Origin: Rhinopomastus cyanomelas
Taxonomy: Eukaryota > Chordata > Aves > Bucerotiformes > Rhinopomastidae
DNA length: 64,000 bases
Reading direction: 5' to 3'
Assembly (NCBI GenBank): GCA_013400115.1
Contig: VXBP01008589.1
Location: 40,617-104,616, forward strand
Shown: one piece after another, positions 36,806 to 49,800 of the stretch
Numbering within the stretch: position 1 is the first letter of the stretch
How the letters are laid out: the number at the start of each line of letters is the position of its first letter
Notes under the pieces: generated by a model
The model's input: the letters and a program-made list of their open reading frames with translations, nothing else
The model's database searches: none
Told to the model about the DNA's origin: nothing
Translations under genes and position numbers: made by a program

Positions 36806-38075
36806 GAAGGAAAAGTTTAATGAAACGTTGCCATCTGAGTGGTCGGTGAGGTCCAGGACGGGATGCCTTTGCAGGCTTCTAGCACGAGTACTGCCCACGC
36901 GTCAGTAGCGGTAAGCAGAGAGTTTGTAAACTGGTGTTGAGTTTGCTCCAGCAGAATTTGCACAATTTTGCTTGAACTCACATTCTGAGCAAGAACATGG
37001 AAAAGTCTTTTTCTCTTGGGGAGCTCAGTGAGCTTATTTCTCACAGGTGGCCTAACCTAACCACGTGGGAGATTCTTGAGTGTATTGCTTTTCAGCTGCA
37101 GGTCTGAGTGACTGATGGTGTCCTGTTCTGGTCCAATACATGCAGCTTCGTGTTACAGCTTGTCCCATAGTCAGAGAATTTGCCCGTGGGCAACGAATTC
37201 AAACCTGCTTTGCATTTCCCATGCTGTCAGCCCAGTGAAAGTGATGAAGTGCTCGCACCAAGCTGCATTAGCTTCACCCCAAACATCACAGCCGTAATTA
37301 CCTGTATAACAGGTGACAGACGTGTGTGGCAGCCACGTGCCTCTAATGACACTGCGTTACTGTTCTCTCCTGCTAAGACACACGTGTGCCGCAGTGCCTT
37401 TTCTTTTGCTCTACCAGCAACTTCTCTTAGCCCCCGGGGAAGCGGGGGCATGTGTTTGTGCATACAACTAGCAACTGCAGTTGTGTATCTGCACATCCTC
37501 AGTTGTGTTTTCCTTTGAGGGAGGAGTTCCTGTATAAAAAGGAAGAATGCTCAAACTCGGGGTCCTGCTTGTTTCTCCAGTTTTGTTCCTACAGGTAGGT
37601 GGGATATTGCCTCAGGTTTACCTCGAAGATGAATTTTCCTTGCGAGACTTCTCTTTGCCAGGCAGAGCCCTTGCTGCAGTCACAGGGTGTTCCCCCGTGT
37701 GCTAACGTGTCTTTCAGCCTTTACTTACTTACACAGTGGAGAAACTATGGAGGTGCGCTGGGGAAAAACCCATGGGAGTACAGGCTTTGCTACCCCGTTG
37801 CCTGTGATGCAGCTTCCTGTGGCACCAAGGTCCCTGTTTGCCTTTGAGTTGCAGCCAACAGCTGACTGTTCACATGAGAAATAACAAGAGTAGTGAATCT
37901 TGTGACTAGTTTGTGTTTTTTCCTAACTGAGGTGTTTGGCCATGGCTGCTGAGCTGGCTCGCAGTGACCGTGACTCTCCATACCCCACCTGACCAGACGG
38001 ACAGCAGGACGAGGTGAGTCGCGGTTGAACAGAAGTGGTTACGTATTGCAGCTCTGCAGTGAACGCAGGTTTAGT

Positions 38076-38077
<2 letters not shown>

Positions 38078-38106
<29 letters not shown>
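38078..38106. repeat. CA microsatellite
   Basis: About 14 uninterrupted CA units between the two genes. Confidence 0.97.
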
Positions 38107-38110
<4 letters not shown>

Positions 38111-39168
38111 GCTGTTTGCAGGATGTGGCTGTCGAGACAGTCGCTTTGTTCTGATAATTTCAGTGTTGGGTTAACCTGGGCATAAAGGACTATGAAAACG
38201 CTGACAGAGTTCAGCCAGTCCCATTTAAAAACAAAAGTCACACTAGTAAAGAAGGGAAAAGGAGTGTCTTTTTAAATCTCTTCTCTAGAGGAAGAAAACA
38301 AAAAGGTAACACAAAATGGTGAATGATGAATCAGGTGGGCACTCTGAAGTTGCATCCAAAGCCCATCGAGGGCTCTGCTGCTGTAATAAACAGAACTGTA
38401 TCTTGGGCTTTGCTTTCAGTGTTACAGTGTTTGAAACTTACTTTTCTGCAGCAGACATGCCTAAAAAAGTGGCTGCCTGGCTTCAGGAACGTAAACAAGA
38501 GCTCGAGAGCTCAGTACTCGCAGCAGAGAGCTCTAACAGAGATGGTCTCCAACAAGGCCCAGGCGATCGGAGCCACAGCCCTGTTTGGGCTGAGTCCATG
38601 GCGTGGCCCTCACTGGCAGTGCCGTGCAAAGCCAGAATGTCTTCCCTGCTATAGGTAAAGGGCAGATGTAAGGACCTCGCCTGGAGGGCTTCACAGAGAG
38701 TATTTTACAGCTTAGTAATAAAATACTGGGGAGAGGGCAGTAAGGGCTGCAGCCCTTCGTAGCAACATTACGTGCTGTTGCTGCTTCAGCTTTGGTTTTT
38801 CCAGCCTGCTGCTGCCAACTTGTTAATCTTCACCCTGTGACTTCCCCTTTTCCTCACTGTTTGCGTTCCGGAGGACTTCCCCCGCGTTGTTGGTTCGCTC
38901 CTACTGAACCCACTTGCTTTGGCCCTGCTGAGCAGCAACACAGACCTGGAATGGACAAGCCAGTCGGACCTGCCTCTGGGAAAGCTCTTCAGAAGTTTCC
39001 TACTTACTTCCCAAGTTAGTCCTCGATCGTGTCATGAACAGCTGGAGGCACTGCTGTGGCAACTGTGAGTATTATGTGTGGACTGACTGTCAGGGGAAAA
39101 GGCAAAGGAGAAGAGAAGCTGCAGCACATTGCCTGCCCAGGGCTTTGGAGGTTTCCACGCACAGATTT

Positions 39169-39188
39169 ACACACACACACACACACAG
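39169..39188. repeat. CA microsatellite
   Basis: About nine CA units in the presumed FARP1 3' UTR or just after it. Confidence 0.95.
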
Positions 39189-39282
39189 ACATCATGGAGC
39201 AGAGCGTCTCCCTCTGGGGCGGGGAGGCACAGAAAGCAGGCTTTACTGTCTTTCCAAAGAGCAGCGTAGTATTGTGAGGTAT

Positions 39283-39533
39283 TTTATTCCCTTTTGTTGT
39301 GAGCAAAGCTGTAAGCCATGTTACACATCGCACGTAGGTAAAGCCATGAACAGAGGGAGGAGCTGGATGAAGAAGACAGCAGGGTGTGGGGTGGAGGGGG
39401 GTGCACAATTGTCCTGGCTTCGTTTCCTGTATCTGTGTTCAGGCTCCCTCTGCTTAACGCTGTTTCCTCGATGCCCATAATGGTGACAGAAGTGTTTCCA
39501 GCATGTTGGACTCCTGTGAAATGGAGTTTTATT
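39283..39533 (-). promoter_or_regulatory. Candidate FARP1 poly(A) signals on the - strand
   Basis: Two AATAAA hexamers on the - strand (TTTATT on +), at 39528-39533 and 39283-39288, lie 1.25 to 1.5 kb after the FARP1 stop. Weaker ATTAAA hexamers sit at 40502-40507 and 39905-39910. Any of these could end the FARP1 message. The sequence alone does not choose. Confidence 0.4.
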
Positions 39534-40245
39534 GGCACCCACGTAATGAAGGGTTTCTTAAAGGACAAGGAGGAGAAGGAAAAGCATCTAAGCATAGTAG
39601 TCTTGGAGCTGACAACCTTCTGAGTGGGCCAACAGCTTATCCCACGCATCGTGGTACCTGATGTTAAAGCCCAGCACACACAAGCATTTCCACTCCTGGT
39701 TTTACCTGCTGCTCTCTGCACAGAGCACTGGGGTGAGGGAGAGACTGAAGAAGAAACTGAAAGTCCCACTGGGACATGCACCAGGCAGGATAGAAACCTG
39801 GAGCTTCAGCAGTACCCCCGGACTGCAACAACCAGCTGCGCTTCTCCGAGCGTACAGGTTTCCTTTCAAGTTTGTCAAGCAAACAGCAGAGTGTCACCAC
39901 AGCCTTTAATTTCTTCTTGTACAACCATTCACAGTACATTGACAGCCCAAAGAATATTGCACTGGATTATGGTAAAAGTTTTTCACCTTGCAAGTAGTAC
40001 TCACTTTTCAAAGCCAACAGATGAACGGTTTGGTCACCTTGCACCAAGAAACCAGTTAGGTAAGGATCCTGTGCGTTACGGACGCCACGCGGACTTGCAG
40101 CCCCAAAGGGAAATGCGAGCCAGCTGTAAACGGTTTCTTGTTAAAGACAGAAAATTAGTGATTCCTGGCTGATTAAATGTAGAAAGACTGGGCAAACAAT
40201 GAAATCTGAAAGTTAGCATCTCACTCCTGTTAGACCGCTTCCTGC

Positions 40246-40352
40246 ATATATATATATATATATATTTATGTTCTCTACCGTCAACGTCCTTCTACATTTA
40301 AAAATCCAGCAGCCTACAGATTAACATGGTAAAAAAATTATATATATATATA
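40246..40352. repeat. Paired TA repeats
   Basis: TA runs at 40246-40265 and 40339-40352, separated by about 73 bp, in the probable FARP1 3' UTR. Being self-complementary, they could pair in RNA. Confidence 0.9.
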
Positions 40353-40781
40353 GTTATGAAAAGAGAAGAAGGAAGTGTTTGCCTCAGGGGAGGAAGTTTG
40401 CAGATTGTGACCTTGTCTTTCTTTTTGCTTTGCTTTTTTGGGTGCAATCTTTGAGGCAACAAAGTGTCTTTTGGCATTTGGCACTCTAGGAAGGACAATG
40501 TTTTAATACTGGCACAAGCTAAAAACAGCACAGAGTGACAAAGTACAAGACATGGAACAAACTGCAGCCGCTGCGGTGATGGGAAGAAGCTAGTCTGACC
40601 GTACAGAGAACGCCAGTGGTTTTGCGGACGAATCGTGAAGGTTTTTGCAAAACCATACTTCTGTTTTTTTTCTTTTACCAAATTGTAAGTTTTACTAAAA
40701 TTGGAGGGAGAAAAGAGTTTCAAGAGTCCTCTAAAAAAATCAGCAGCTGCTGGACAGTCAACGCGGTGGCTCGTTCAGCCG

Positions 40782-40863
40782 TCAATAGGCGTGAGGCTCT
40801 TTGTGACTCAGCGCTCGAGTGCGTGAGGCAGAGCTGGTGGCACTTCGGATCACTTCCATCCAT
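40782..40863 (-). CDS. FARP1: FARP1 last coding exon and stop
   Basis: Completes an arginine codon, then reads WMEVIRSATSSASRTRALSH and KEPHAY before TGA at 40784-40782. WMEVI is the closing helix of PH2. The last dozen residues diverge from human FARP1 as remembered (ending SRPHVLSHKESLVY), but the LSHKE core is kept. The acceptor is CTTCTCCCAG. Confidence 0.92.
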
Positions 40864-43800
40864 CTGGGAGAAGGTGGGAGGAGAGACAAACAGAAGAAGG
40901 TCAGTTCCTAAAGAAAGGTTTCTTGAAGGATGGAGGATTCGCTGTAAGCTGCACACACCTTTACTTTCACTGCCTGGCTTCCTACTTCCAAAGTCAAGAT
41001 GCCCTAGAGCCAGGTGTCAGCCAAACACACACATCAAAGGAGGTTTAGTGAGGACAAACAGGGGGGGAAGACCCAAAGCTCATGAACTTAGTAGTGGTTC
41101 CACCCGTTCTGCAGACACTAAATAGCTTTTTTAATTTTCTAGGTGGTCTAAGTGACAAGCAGTTGACACAAAACGTAATTTAGCTGCAGTTCCTAACTTA
41201 TTTTTCCTAGAAGCCCTGAGAAGGGGCTTTTGAGAGGTTTTTTTTCACAGTATCACCAAGGTTGGAAGAGACCTCATAGATCATCAAGTCCAACCTGTTA
41301 CTACAGAGCTCAAGGCTAGACCATGGCACCAAGTGCCACGTCCAATCCTGCCTTGAACAGCTCCAGAGTTGGCGACTCCACCACCTCCCATTTCTACTCC
41401 TACTTCTTTCCCCCAGTTTGCCTTACCTAGAGTTTTAGACCCACAGGGCTATAAATTCATAAGAGCTTTCTGCAGTAAGAGAGAGCTTTGAAGATTTTTG
41501 CCACATTAATGCTTCATATAGAAGAGCTAAATTAATTGCCCACATGAACATGATCAGACCACAGTTTAGAAGGGATTGTGCCCGTCTGGCTCTCGCTGTA
41601 GCTGGAATTCTGTGGGAGGTGTAAAAATTACGCGCTGAGGTGGCACAAATTCATAGTAAGAACAGCTGCTTCCCTGAAAAGAAATTCTCTCAGGTGTGGA
41701 GTTTCCATGACTTCTGTCAGAGCCACAGAAAAGTCCTGTGCGTTGCTGACACCCTCCCTGACGTCTGAGACACGGAGCTCCCCGTGCAGCAGCCCCATCA
41801 GTTTTGACTGGATAATTCCTGCACGTGACACAGGTTTTGTAGGATGACTACTACAGATCCCACAGGATCAAAAACAATCTCTCCGTTCTGACCTTATTGG
41901 GTTTAAAATGTCTTTTAAAATTTTAGAGGTTCTTTCTGTAGCTGTGCTGAGCGACCTGCCTGTATTTGCTGCAGCATTTTACTGACCTTGCGCGGGGATA
42001 AGTCCCCTCTGCCAGGAGCCCTTCTTGATTTACCTTTCAAACGTGTATTCGCTTTCAGCCCTGAAGTAGTACACGTGGGATTTGAAATGCAGCTTGAACA
42101 CATAATCTTTGTGAATGTTTTCAGATTCAGAAGGAATGGTGAGTGAATATCCCAGCAAAGGAAGGCTGGCTAGAGGATGATTGTCCTGCAAAGACAGGAT
42201 AGATCAAAGAGAGCACGTAAATAAAATGGAAGAAAGATACACACTCATCTAAAGGTTAAAGTCAGCCTTCATGGGGCTCTGGGCAAGAGATGTCCCTGCT
42301 TGTTGGAGGGGGCTTCGTCTAGATGACCTTTGGAGGTCCCTTCCAACCAGTACATTCTGTGATTGTATCATCGCTGGTCCGCTGTGTGGGAAAACACACC
42401 AGCTTTATGCAACCGCAGCAGACACAAGCTGCAGCCTGACATCCTTTTAGATCCCTCACAAGGATCTGCTGCAGGCTGGTCCTGTCAGAGAGGACCTTAC
42501 TATGTCCTCATAAGAAAGTTGTCTGAAATTGTAGACTTCCAGTACTTTCAAACTGACACAGATAAAGCTCCATCATTTGGAACTGGCACCTGAGGCTTGC
42601 AAACAGCTCTTCCCAATGTCATCTAGTGACAGGACAAGGGGCGTTGGGTGTGAGCTGGAACAGAGGAGGTTCCATAGAAATACTGGAAGGAACTTCTTCC
42701 CAGTGAGGGTGACGGGGCACTGGAACAGGCTGTCCAGGGGGATTGAGGAGTCTCCTCCTCTGAAGAGGTTTAAAACCTGCCTGGATGTGTTCCTGTGTAA
42801 CTTGGTCTGGGTGATCCTGCTGGGGCAGGGGGATTGGACTGGATGATCTTTCGAGGTCCCTTCCAACCCCTAATGATTCTATCATGTCATTATCCTGCCT
42901 ATGTGGAACTATCCTATCCTCTATCGTTTATATTCTTTTAATGCAGAAACTCGACCCCTAAGGGTTTCTACAGCAATGGAAGGACAATGTAGTGATTGGA
43001 ATTATTTTGTCCTTAAACCCTGCTCAAAGACGGAGATTCAGAAGTCCAACAGCTTCTAGACAGAAAACCCCCCTATTTTTGCAGCAGGATGTTGGCTCAG
43101 ATGGGATTAATCCTTGGCCACCGGTTCTCTCTGGTTTGGCTTAAGCATCAGTAATGGTTAACAAAGTGTGTGAGTCACTGTGAAGTTTTAAATTGTAATA
43201 ATCTCGGTACCTGCAGGAGAGAAAACTTGGTTCAACGTGCACCACAGTTTGCCAGCAGCAGTGGTGTCTGCGGTACTGCTGGCGGTGACGTACACCAGAG
43301 TCACAGAAACTTAGGGGCTGGAAGGGACCTTGAAGGATCATCCGGTGCAACCCCCCTGCCAGAGCAGGATCCCCTACAGGAGGTCACACAGGACTGTGTC
43401 CAGGCGGGTTAATGTTTTCGTGTCCCGTGACTGTTGAAACTGGCAGCGAACAAGCGCACGTCCCTCCACTGACAGGAGCACAGGGGGAGAACAGGCTCCG
43501 CTTGTGTTCCGGCGGCTGCAATGGCCGGGAGCCGTGACCAGTGCACCTGCTTCTTCTACCTACACAACACAGGACTGATGTCAGCTGCTCTTTGCTACTG
43601 CTTTGGAACAACAAAAGCTCTTCTCAGCCACAGCCCCTCCTGCAGCCTGTTACCTGGTGCGATTTATAGAAGAACATACAGAAGTTGGTGAACACCACCC
43701 AAAGCTTCTGCCACCCGTTGCTGTTCTTGAATTTTCTGAGGAGATTTCCAGACAGCTGGTTCTGAAAAGGATCAAAAGCAGCTTAATAAAACAGTGACAT

Positions 43801-46800
43801 GTACCTGGGGTTTAATTATTATGCAAAACACTATCTGCTTTTATCTGGCTGAACGTGACCTTGTGCTATGTGAAAACGTCTGAGCTGAGTGGACGGGCTT
43901 TTCTTCTGCAAGTCCTACTACTAACTAGTACTTTAAGTAACTTCTTTCTGTTTGTAGCTGGGTACTTCCACAAACTTCAGGCTACTACACTTCTGATCTG
44001 GTTTTAAATTGAGGTGGCTCTCAGGGATGCCCTGTAATCCTACTCTGCCTCTTCTTTTCAAATGACACTTAAACAGAATAATGGAAACAGAACGTCTGAC
44101 ATGAACTCATGGTGTAAAGAAAAAGTTATGGCAAACTTCAGAGCTGATGGAGACCGAGCCCTTGGTACCCAGTGAGGTCACATGGAAACTTTGAGAAGAT
44201 TTCAAATGCAAGGAGGAAGAAGCCATAACCAAGGACAAACGGCTGGCAGAAGCAGCAGCTCTTCACATAGTGAAGAAGGAAAGTCCAGTGTCATCGTGCA
44301 TTGCGAAGGAAGGAGTTACTAGTTACTTCCTAGTTACTTCCTGCTCCCTGTAAGGGCTCTCCTCTGGAGCAGAAGGGCCGTTTCCACCACCTCATTATGC
44401 ACTGCAGAAGTTAACCAATCTGTAAACCTTAACAGTAAATGTCTGGTGGTCCTGATGTATCTATGACAAATGAAATGGTCCTGCAAACACCCTGTTTTGA
44501 CCAGTCTCGCACACACAATAAAGCCTTGGCTGCAGATAATGCCCTTCTCTGGTGCCAGGACTGCTGCCTCCTGACCCTAAGGTTACCGGTGCACTCCTCA
44601 GTTTTCTGTTACCTCATCACTCTGGAGGATATCATAAAAGGACAGGCTTTGCATTCGGTACCAGCAGACATATGAAATGGAAACAGGCCGCTGATCACTG
44701 ATCAGTCCAGCAGGTAGGGAAGTACAGTCACTGACAGAGAGAGGATCTTCTACCACGAGAGAGACAGAAAGGAGGGAGAGACACAAAGAAAATAAACGAT
44801 AATGCTGAAGTGAGAGCCACCAACAGAATGACGTGATCATGAGTGTAACCTGCCACACATGGAGCAGCAGTGGAGCTGAAGATGTTTTCACAGAACAAGG
44901 TGTGTCTCCAGCGTGCGTTTGGTCTTCGCTGGTTTGTTCGCAACCAGCTGAGGCATGGGGAGGAATAAAAATAAGGAGAATGAGCACTGAGCTCAGGCCC
45001 AAAGCTTTGCCTAACTAAATGGCTTAGTTGTTGGAATTAGGGACTGATTAAAGTTTGTCTCTGTTTACTGTAGGGAAAAGCACAGGCCCTTGTTCTGTGC
45101 TGGAAATATACCTGCCTTGCAGGGTATGAGAGAACAAAGAGTAGAAAATCCACCTCCATGGCATCTATCACAGAATCTTCTTGGTTGGAAGAGACCTTTA
45201 AGCTCATCAAGTCCAACCTTTGATCTAGCACTGCAAGGTCACCACTAAACAATGACCTGAAGCACCAGGTCCACAAGTTTTTTAAATACCTCCAGGGATG
45301 GTGACTCTGCCTCTGCCCTGGGCAGCCTGTTCCAATGACTAATAAGACTACTGGTGAAAAAAATCCTTCCTACCATTCGGCCTAAACCTCCCCAGTGCAG
45401 CTTGAAGCCATTTCTTCTAGTGCTATCGCTTGCCACCAGGGAGAAGAGGCTGTCCCCATCATGCTTTCTAGCACAGAACCATAGTCTTTGCCACTTTTCA
45501 GCAGCTCACCCACCCTGTTGCTTACAAATGCAGGCAGTTACACAGGCTGTGAACATCACCCCTCCTTGCATCTCTAAGCTGTGAGTCAGTGTGTCTTCTC
45601 TAGAGCAACGGTGACCTGACGTCCATGGGCTGCCTCCTGAGCAGAACACAGCTCAGCTTCAAGAGCCCTTTCACCGCTTCACTTCAGCTCACAAATTTCT
45701 ATCTGATGGAGACCGTGCTAAAGTGCTCAGAGCTGCTTGGAGCCTCTCTGGGGTGAAACCCCTAGGCAGGCTTGCTGCCCGTCCCCAGACCTACCCTGAG
45801 CTAGGAGGCTTTCATTTTAATCTTTGAATAGTCGGTGCCTGCATCTCATCTGCCGCGTGCAGAAGGAATAAAGGTGTATCTGCTGGCTCTGCTGTGATGG
45901 GGGGAAGGAGGGTTTTTATTCTGAGGTGGAAAATGCAAATAAAGGAAAAGCAGATGAGACTGAGCAATGAGACAAGGTTCCAGAAAAGATGTCTGGGTAA
46001 AGAAGGTACGTTAGTAATACACAAAACTGAAACTCTGGCTGCAGCAGCTAAATACAATATCCTTTCTGCTCGAGCAACGGCTTAATGTCTCTGTAACCCA
46101 GAGCATTAAGACAGTCTGACCTGCTTTCAATTTTCAAGGGCATCAGCATTTTTTTGGAGAGGTACTTCTATGGAAATGATTGATAAGTGATGGCACAAAG
46201 ATGCGCTAAGGGAGCGGATCTGCGTTTCTTGGGTGATGGTTTTCACCATCGTTTGAGGACACGGGAGCCCGTTTTGATAGTTGTGCCTGAAGCTTCCCCA
46301 GAAGGAGACAATGGACAGGAAGGAGGAGCAGAAAGGAAATTGTCATTGAAGAGCGAGGCTGGAGCTGCAGTGCAGATGGTTCCGAGGCAGATACCTCCAC
46401 AGCAATACTAAAGTCGACCATTGAAACACTGGTATTTCTGTGCCAGCAGACGTGCACCGTAGTGTTGCCACGGTGTGGTGACTGACGTTCGAGTGAGGTG
46501 CGCGATGCACTGAGGTCGTCCTCAGATTCCTGGTCTACAGTAGTTTCATCAGGAGACTCTATGAAATGCAGGGAAAAAGCATCTTTCTTCCTCTATGCAA
46601 CAACATATATAATTGGAAAAAATCAAACAGATCAGCCCTGCCCACAGCATCGTGAACTAATTCTAACGCACGCTTTGAAGAAACAGCTTTGTGCACATGC
46701 TAAGTAGCTTCTTGAGGTTATTTTTACCTGTTTCTGCGAGTGTCAGGATCAAAGACTAACTACCATGCTCTGCTGGTGCTTTAGTACCTTCCAGGGACAG

Positions 46801-49800
46801 GCACTGCCCACGGCTTGTTAAAGAGCTCCTGGAATCACTGTGCTTAAGTCCCTCCTCTACCCAGCGTTCTGCTAACACCAACAAGAGCGTTACAAGGGTG
46901 CAGGAATAAACACCGACACATTACCGACATCAGCCTCGGGTGCATCGCTCTGACCTGCACCCAACATTTGTCAGCACTCTGCTTAGAAGCAGTCACCAAC
47001 CACGCTGTCAGAACTGAAAAGCCAAGTCTAGCATTTACTTACTATTGTCAGGTGGGCTACTAGCCAGTAACTCTGGGGCAGGGCCACTGCTTTTTTCTGC
47101 CAAGTCTATTGCCATCTGAACATCCTCAGTCCACTTGTCCATTTCAGCGCGGCTACTAACATTGGAAATTCAGGTTTTATTCACTTTCACATGAAATCTC
47201 TAAGAAACTCTTAAGAGAGAGTCACAAGCTGAGCTCTGAGCTCACTTTTAACTTAGATACAAAGCTTATAGCTTAGTTCCAACTGGTATAAATTCAGACA
47301 CAAGATCCCAGGAGTTGGTTTTCTCCCCCAGTAACTTTGTGGAAAACAGAATCAAAACTGTTAACGCTCTATCTTGTCTTGTTCACCCTTTCTTCTAAGA
47401 AGTGCTTTTCACCAAAAAAGGTACCAACAGACCAAATAAAATGACACCTCCCTCCTTTTCTGTCAGTCCCACCGTCAAGATGCAGAGAAATACAATTGAC
47501 ATCTTTATGCTGTCTCTGCTAATTACCTGGCAGCAACAACGATGGACTGGTGTTGACCTCGTAGTGTTAGACAATGAGGAACTCCCCACTCTTCTTCACT
47601 TTCTTCTATCTGAGAGATAAAAGGCCACATGCAGTCAGAGTGCAGGGAGTATGGACTCCTGAAGGTGAAGCAGTGAACTCGGCGAGCTCTTAGCCTCAAG
47701 GAAAAGAGCGCTAAGATGTTCACAACCAACAAGGTCGAGCCAGGTACCGCAGCACAACACAGGTTGTTGTGAGTACGTCCGTGCCAAACGTCCTCAACAG
47801 TTGAGCAGATCCCTAGAAATGCTCGACTGAAAAAGCCTGAAGCCTTGCAGGTGGTTCGTGTGGTAGAGACTGCCCAACTCAGCTCTCAGGAAACCAGTAA
47901 GGAACAGACCCAAACCCGCGAGAAGCTCCAGTGGAAATAAGGGGAGGGAACTTCAGTGTTTTGAAGGTAGTAAAAACCATGTAAGAAGCAGCGGTAACTA
48001 GCTGCTATTGGCTCAAACTGGTTGTTTTCCAGAGTTACTGCAACGAGAGCTCCAACGTGACCAACTGCTGGCAGTTTCCCACTGCTCTGGCTCTGAGATA
48101 CAGAGCTGAGACCATGAGGAGATGCTTCTACACAGGAATGAGGTTGTCACTACTCTCCACTTGCTTTGTACGGGGCGTTTACAAGCAGCTGGTGCAGCAT
48201 GACTTGTAAGAGTCCTGGTTCAATGCATGGCTTGTTAAAAAAGGGACCCATCTCACAAGACATCTGTGACATGAAGAAGCCGCCCCCAAAAATGACCTTT
48301 CCCCCCGACTTTCGCCACGTAATCACCTTTGTGCATGAAGACATGGCAAAACCAACACAGCCCCATCAGGCACTGAAGAACGTAACCACAACTTCTCTGA
48401 ATCAGACACCAGCCCTTTCCTGCTGATTTCAGTGCAGTCAAAATTCATCAGGCAGGAAGGGCCCACAAATGGCTACTTAAGCACGACCCCCGCCCCGCTT
48501 AGGTCCTCACAGTACTTACTGTCATGCCATACAGTGGAAGATGCCCATGGACCTTAAACTGATTGGATGCTGTCAGCCCTCTACTCGTGTACAACAGGAT
48601 GTCATTAAACTGAGAAGCAAGAATAGGCACCGTTAGCGTGACGTTGGCCCACAGACACACAGGAAACCCACTGCAATGGTAGATACAGGACAGCTACCCA
48701 CTCCTGGCTGACCGCACCAGTCCCAATGCACGCGTCCAAAACACCAAACCTTCCTCTGCATATCTTCCAATGCCTTCTCAGATTCCCTTTGTAGTCTCTG
48801 GGTCAGAACTAACAAGCCAGTACAGCACTGACACGTTCTGCTGCTATGGAAGGCAAGGGTGGTTCAGCAGTACCTCCTTCCGCTTTGTGCCAGAAGATGA
48901 GCAAGCACACCCAAGAGACGGGTGTCCAGCTCAGCTCTTACAGAGCTGTCTATTGCTCCCCCTACTCTGAAGGAAGCTGATGGCTTGAGGTTAAGACTAT
49001 CAAGGTGAAGAGACCAAGAATCTCCATTTGCAGAGCTTCCTGCCCGCAGCAGCACTTGTCCAAAGCAGGTTAAATGACTGCCAGCGTTTTGTGCTATAAA
49101 CAAGCATCACATCTGCACTGTGCTCCTGTGCAACTTGGTCTAGGTGGTCCTGCTCCAGCTGGGGGATTGGACCAGACCATCTTTCCAGGTCCCTTCCAAT
49201 CCCTAATGACTCTACGAGCTGCCTGGGCCAAGGGATGGTTTGTTTTCTCAAGGCAGACAGTTCTATAAGGAAAATCACACTCTGAGGTGTGAAAGGGAGA
49301 TCTCAGTCACCTGCAAGCCAAGAGCAGTAACTCATGAAGCCGTGTGGATCAGCCACTAGAGGGAGAGTTAATTTTGCCGATGATGACGCGTGCATCCAGA
49401 GCCCCAAAACATAACTTCCCCAGTGAAGTGATCCTGCTGTGGCAGGGGGATTGGACTAGATGATCTTTCAGGGTCCCTTCCAATCCCTAATGATCCTATG
49501 ATTTCTGGTGCTTGAGCCAGCCCAAAGACTTCTTGGACAGCATGAGCATCTGACTTGAGTCCAGTCTCAACTTTTTACTGTTTCATACAGGGATCGGGTC
49601 ACGGCATCAGCTGGTAGTAAGAGCTTGGCGCGCAAGAAACTCTGCGCTGTGTTTGCTAGGCTTCCTCGTTAGCGCTTCTAAAGGCAGAGGATGAGCCTAC
49701 CCAGGTAGATTTAGCAGGTACAGCTTTGCCTCCTTTGGAAGATGAAATGCCAAACACCTCATAAAACCTGCACACTCATGAGCTTTTCTACACACCCACT

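Larger units (their letters stand above)
36806..40781. other. Space between the convergent genes, including the FARP1 3' UTR
   Basis: No exon was recognised on either strand. The right part must be FARP1 3' UTR on the - strand, since the FARP1 stop is at 40782-40784. The stretch holds CA repeats at 38078-38106 and 39169-39188, TA repeats at 40246-40265 and 40339-40352, poly(A) signals on both strands, and relatively CpG-rich DNA at its left edge. Overlapping open frames of 110 to 180 codons occur here but show no recognisable protein. Confidence 0.6.
42186..43653 (-). other. FARP1: FARP1 intron between PH2 exons
   Basis: Holds three CR1 fragments in mixed orientation (42273-42364, 42604-42886 and 43301-43411). 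No exon was recognised. Confidence 0.85.

Noticed and set aside
39284..40172. Overlapping frames of 165 aa (-) and 182 aa (+) between the genes
   Set aside because: They overlap on opposite strands, have low-complexity composition and match no family I know. They are expected in GC-richer noncoding DNA.
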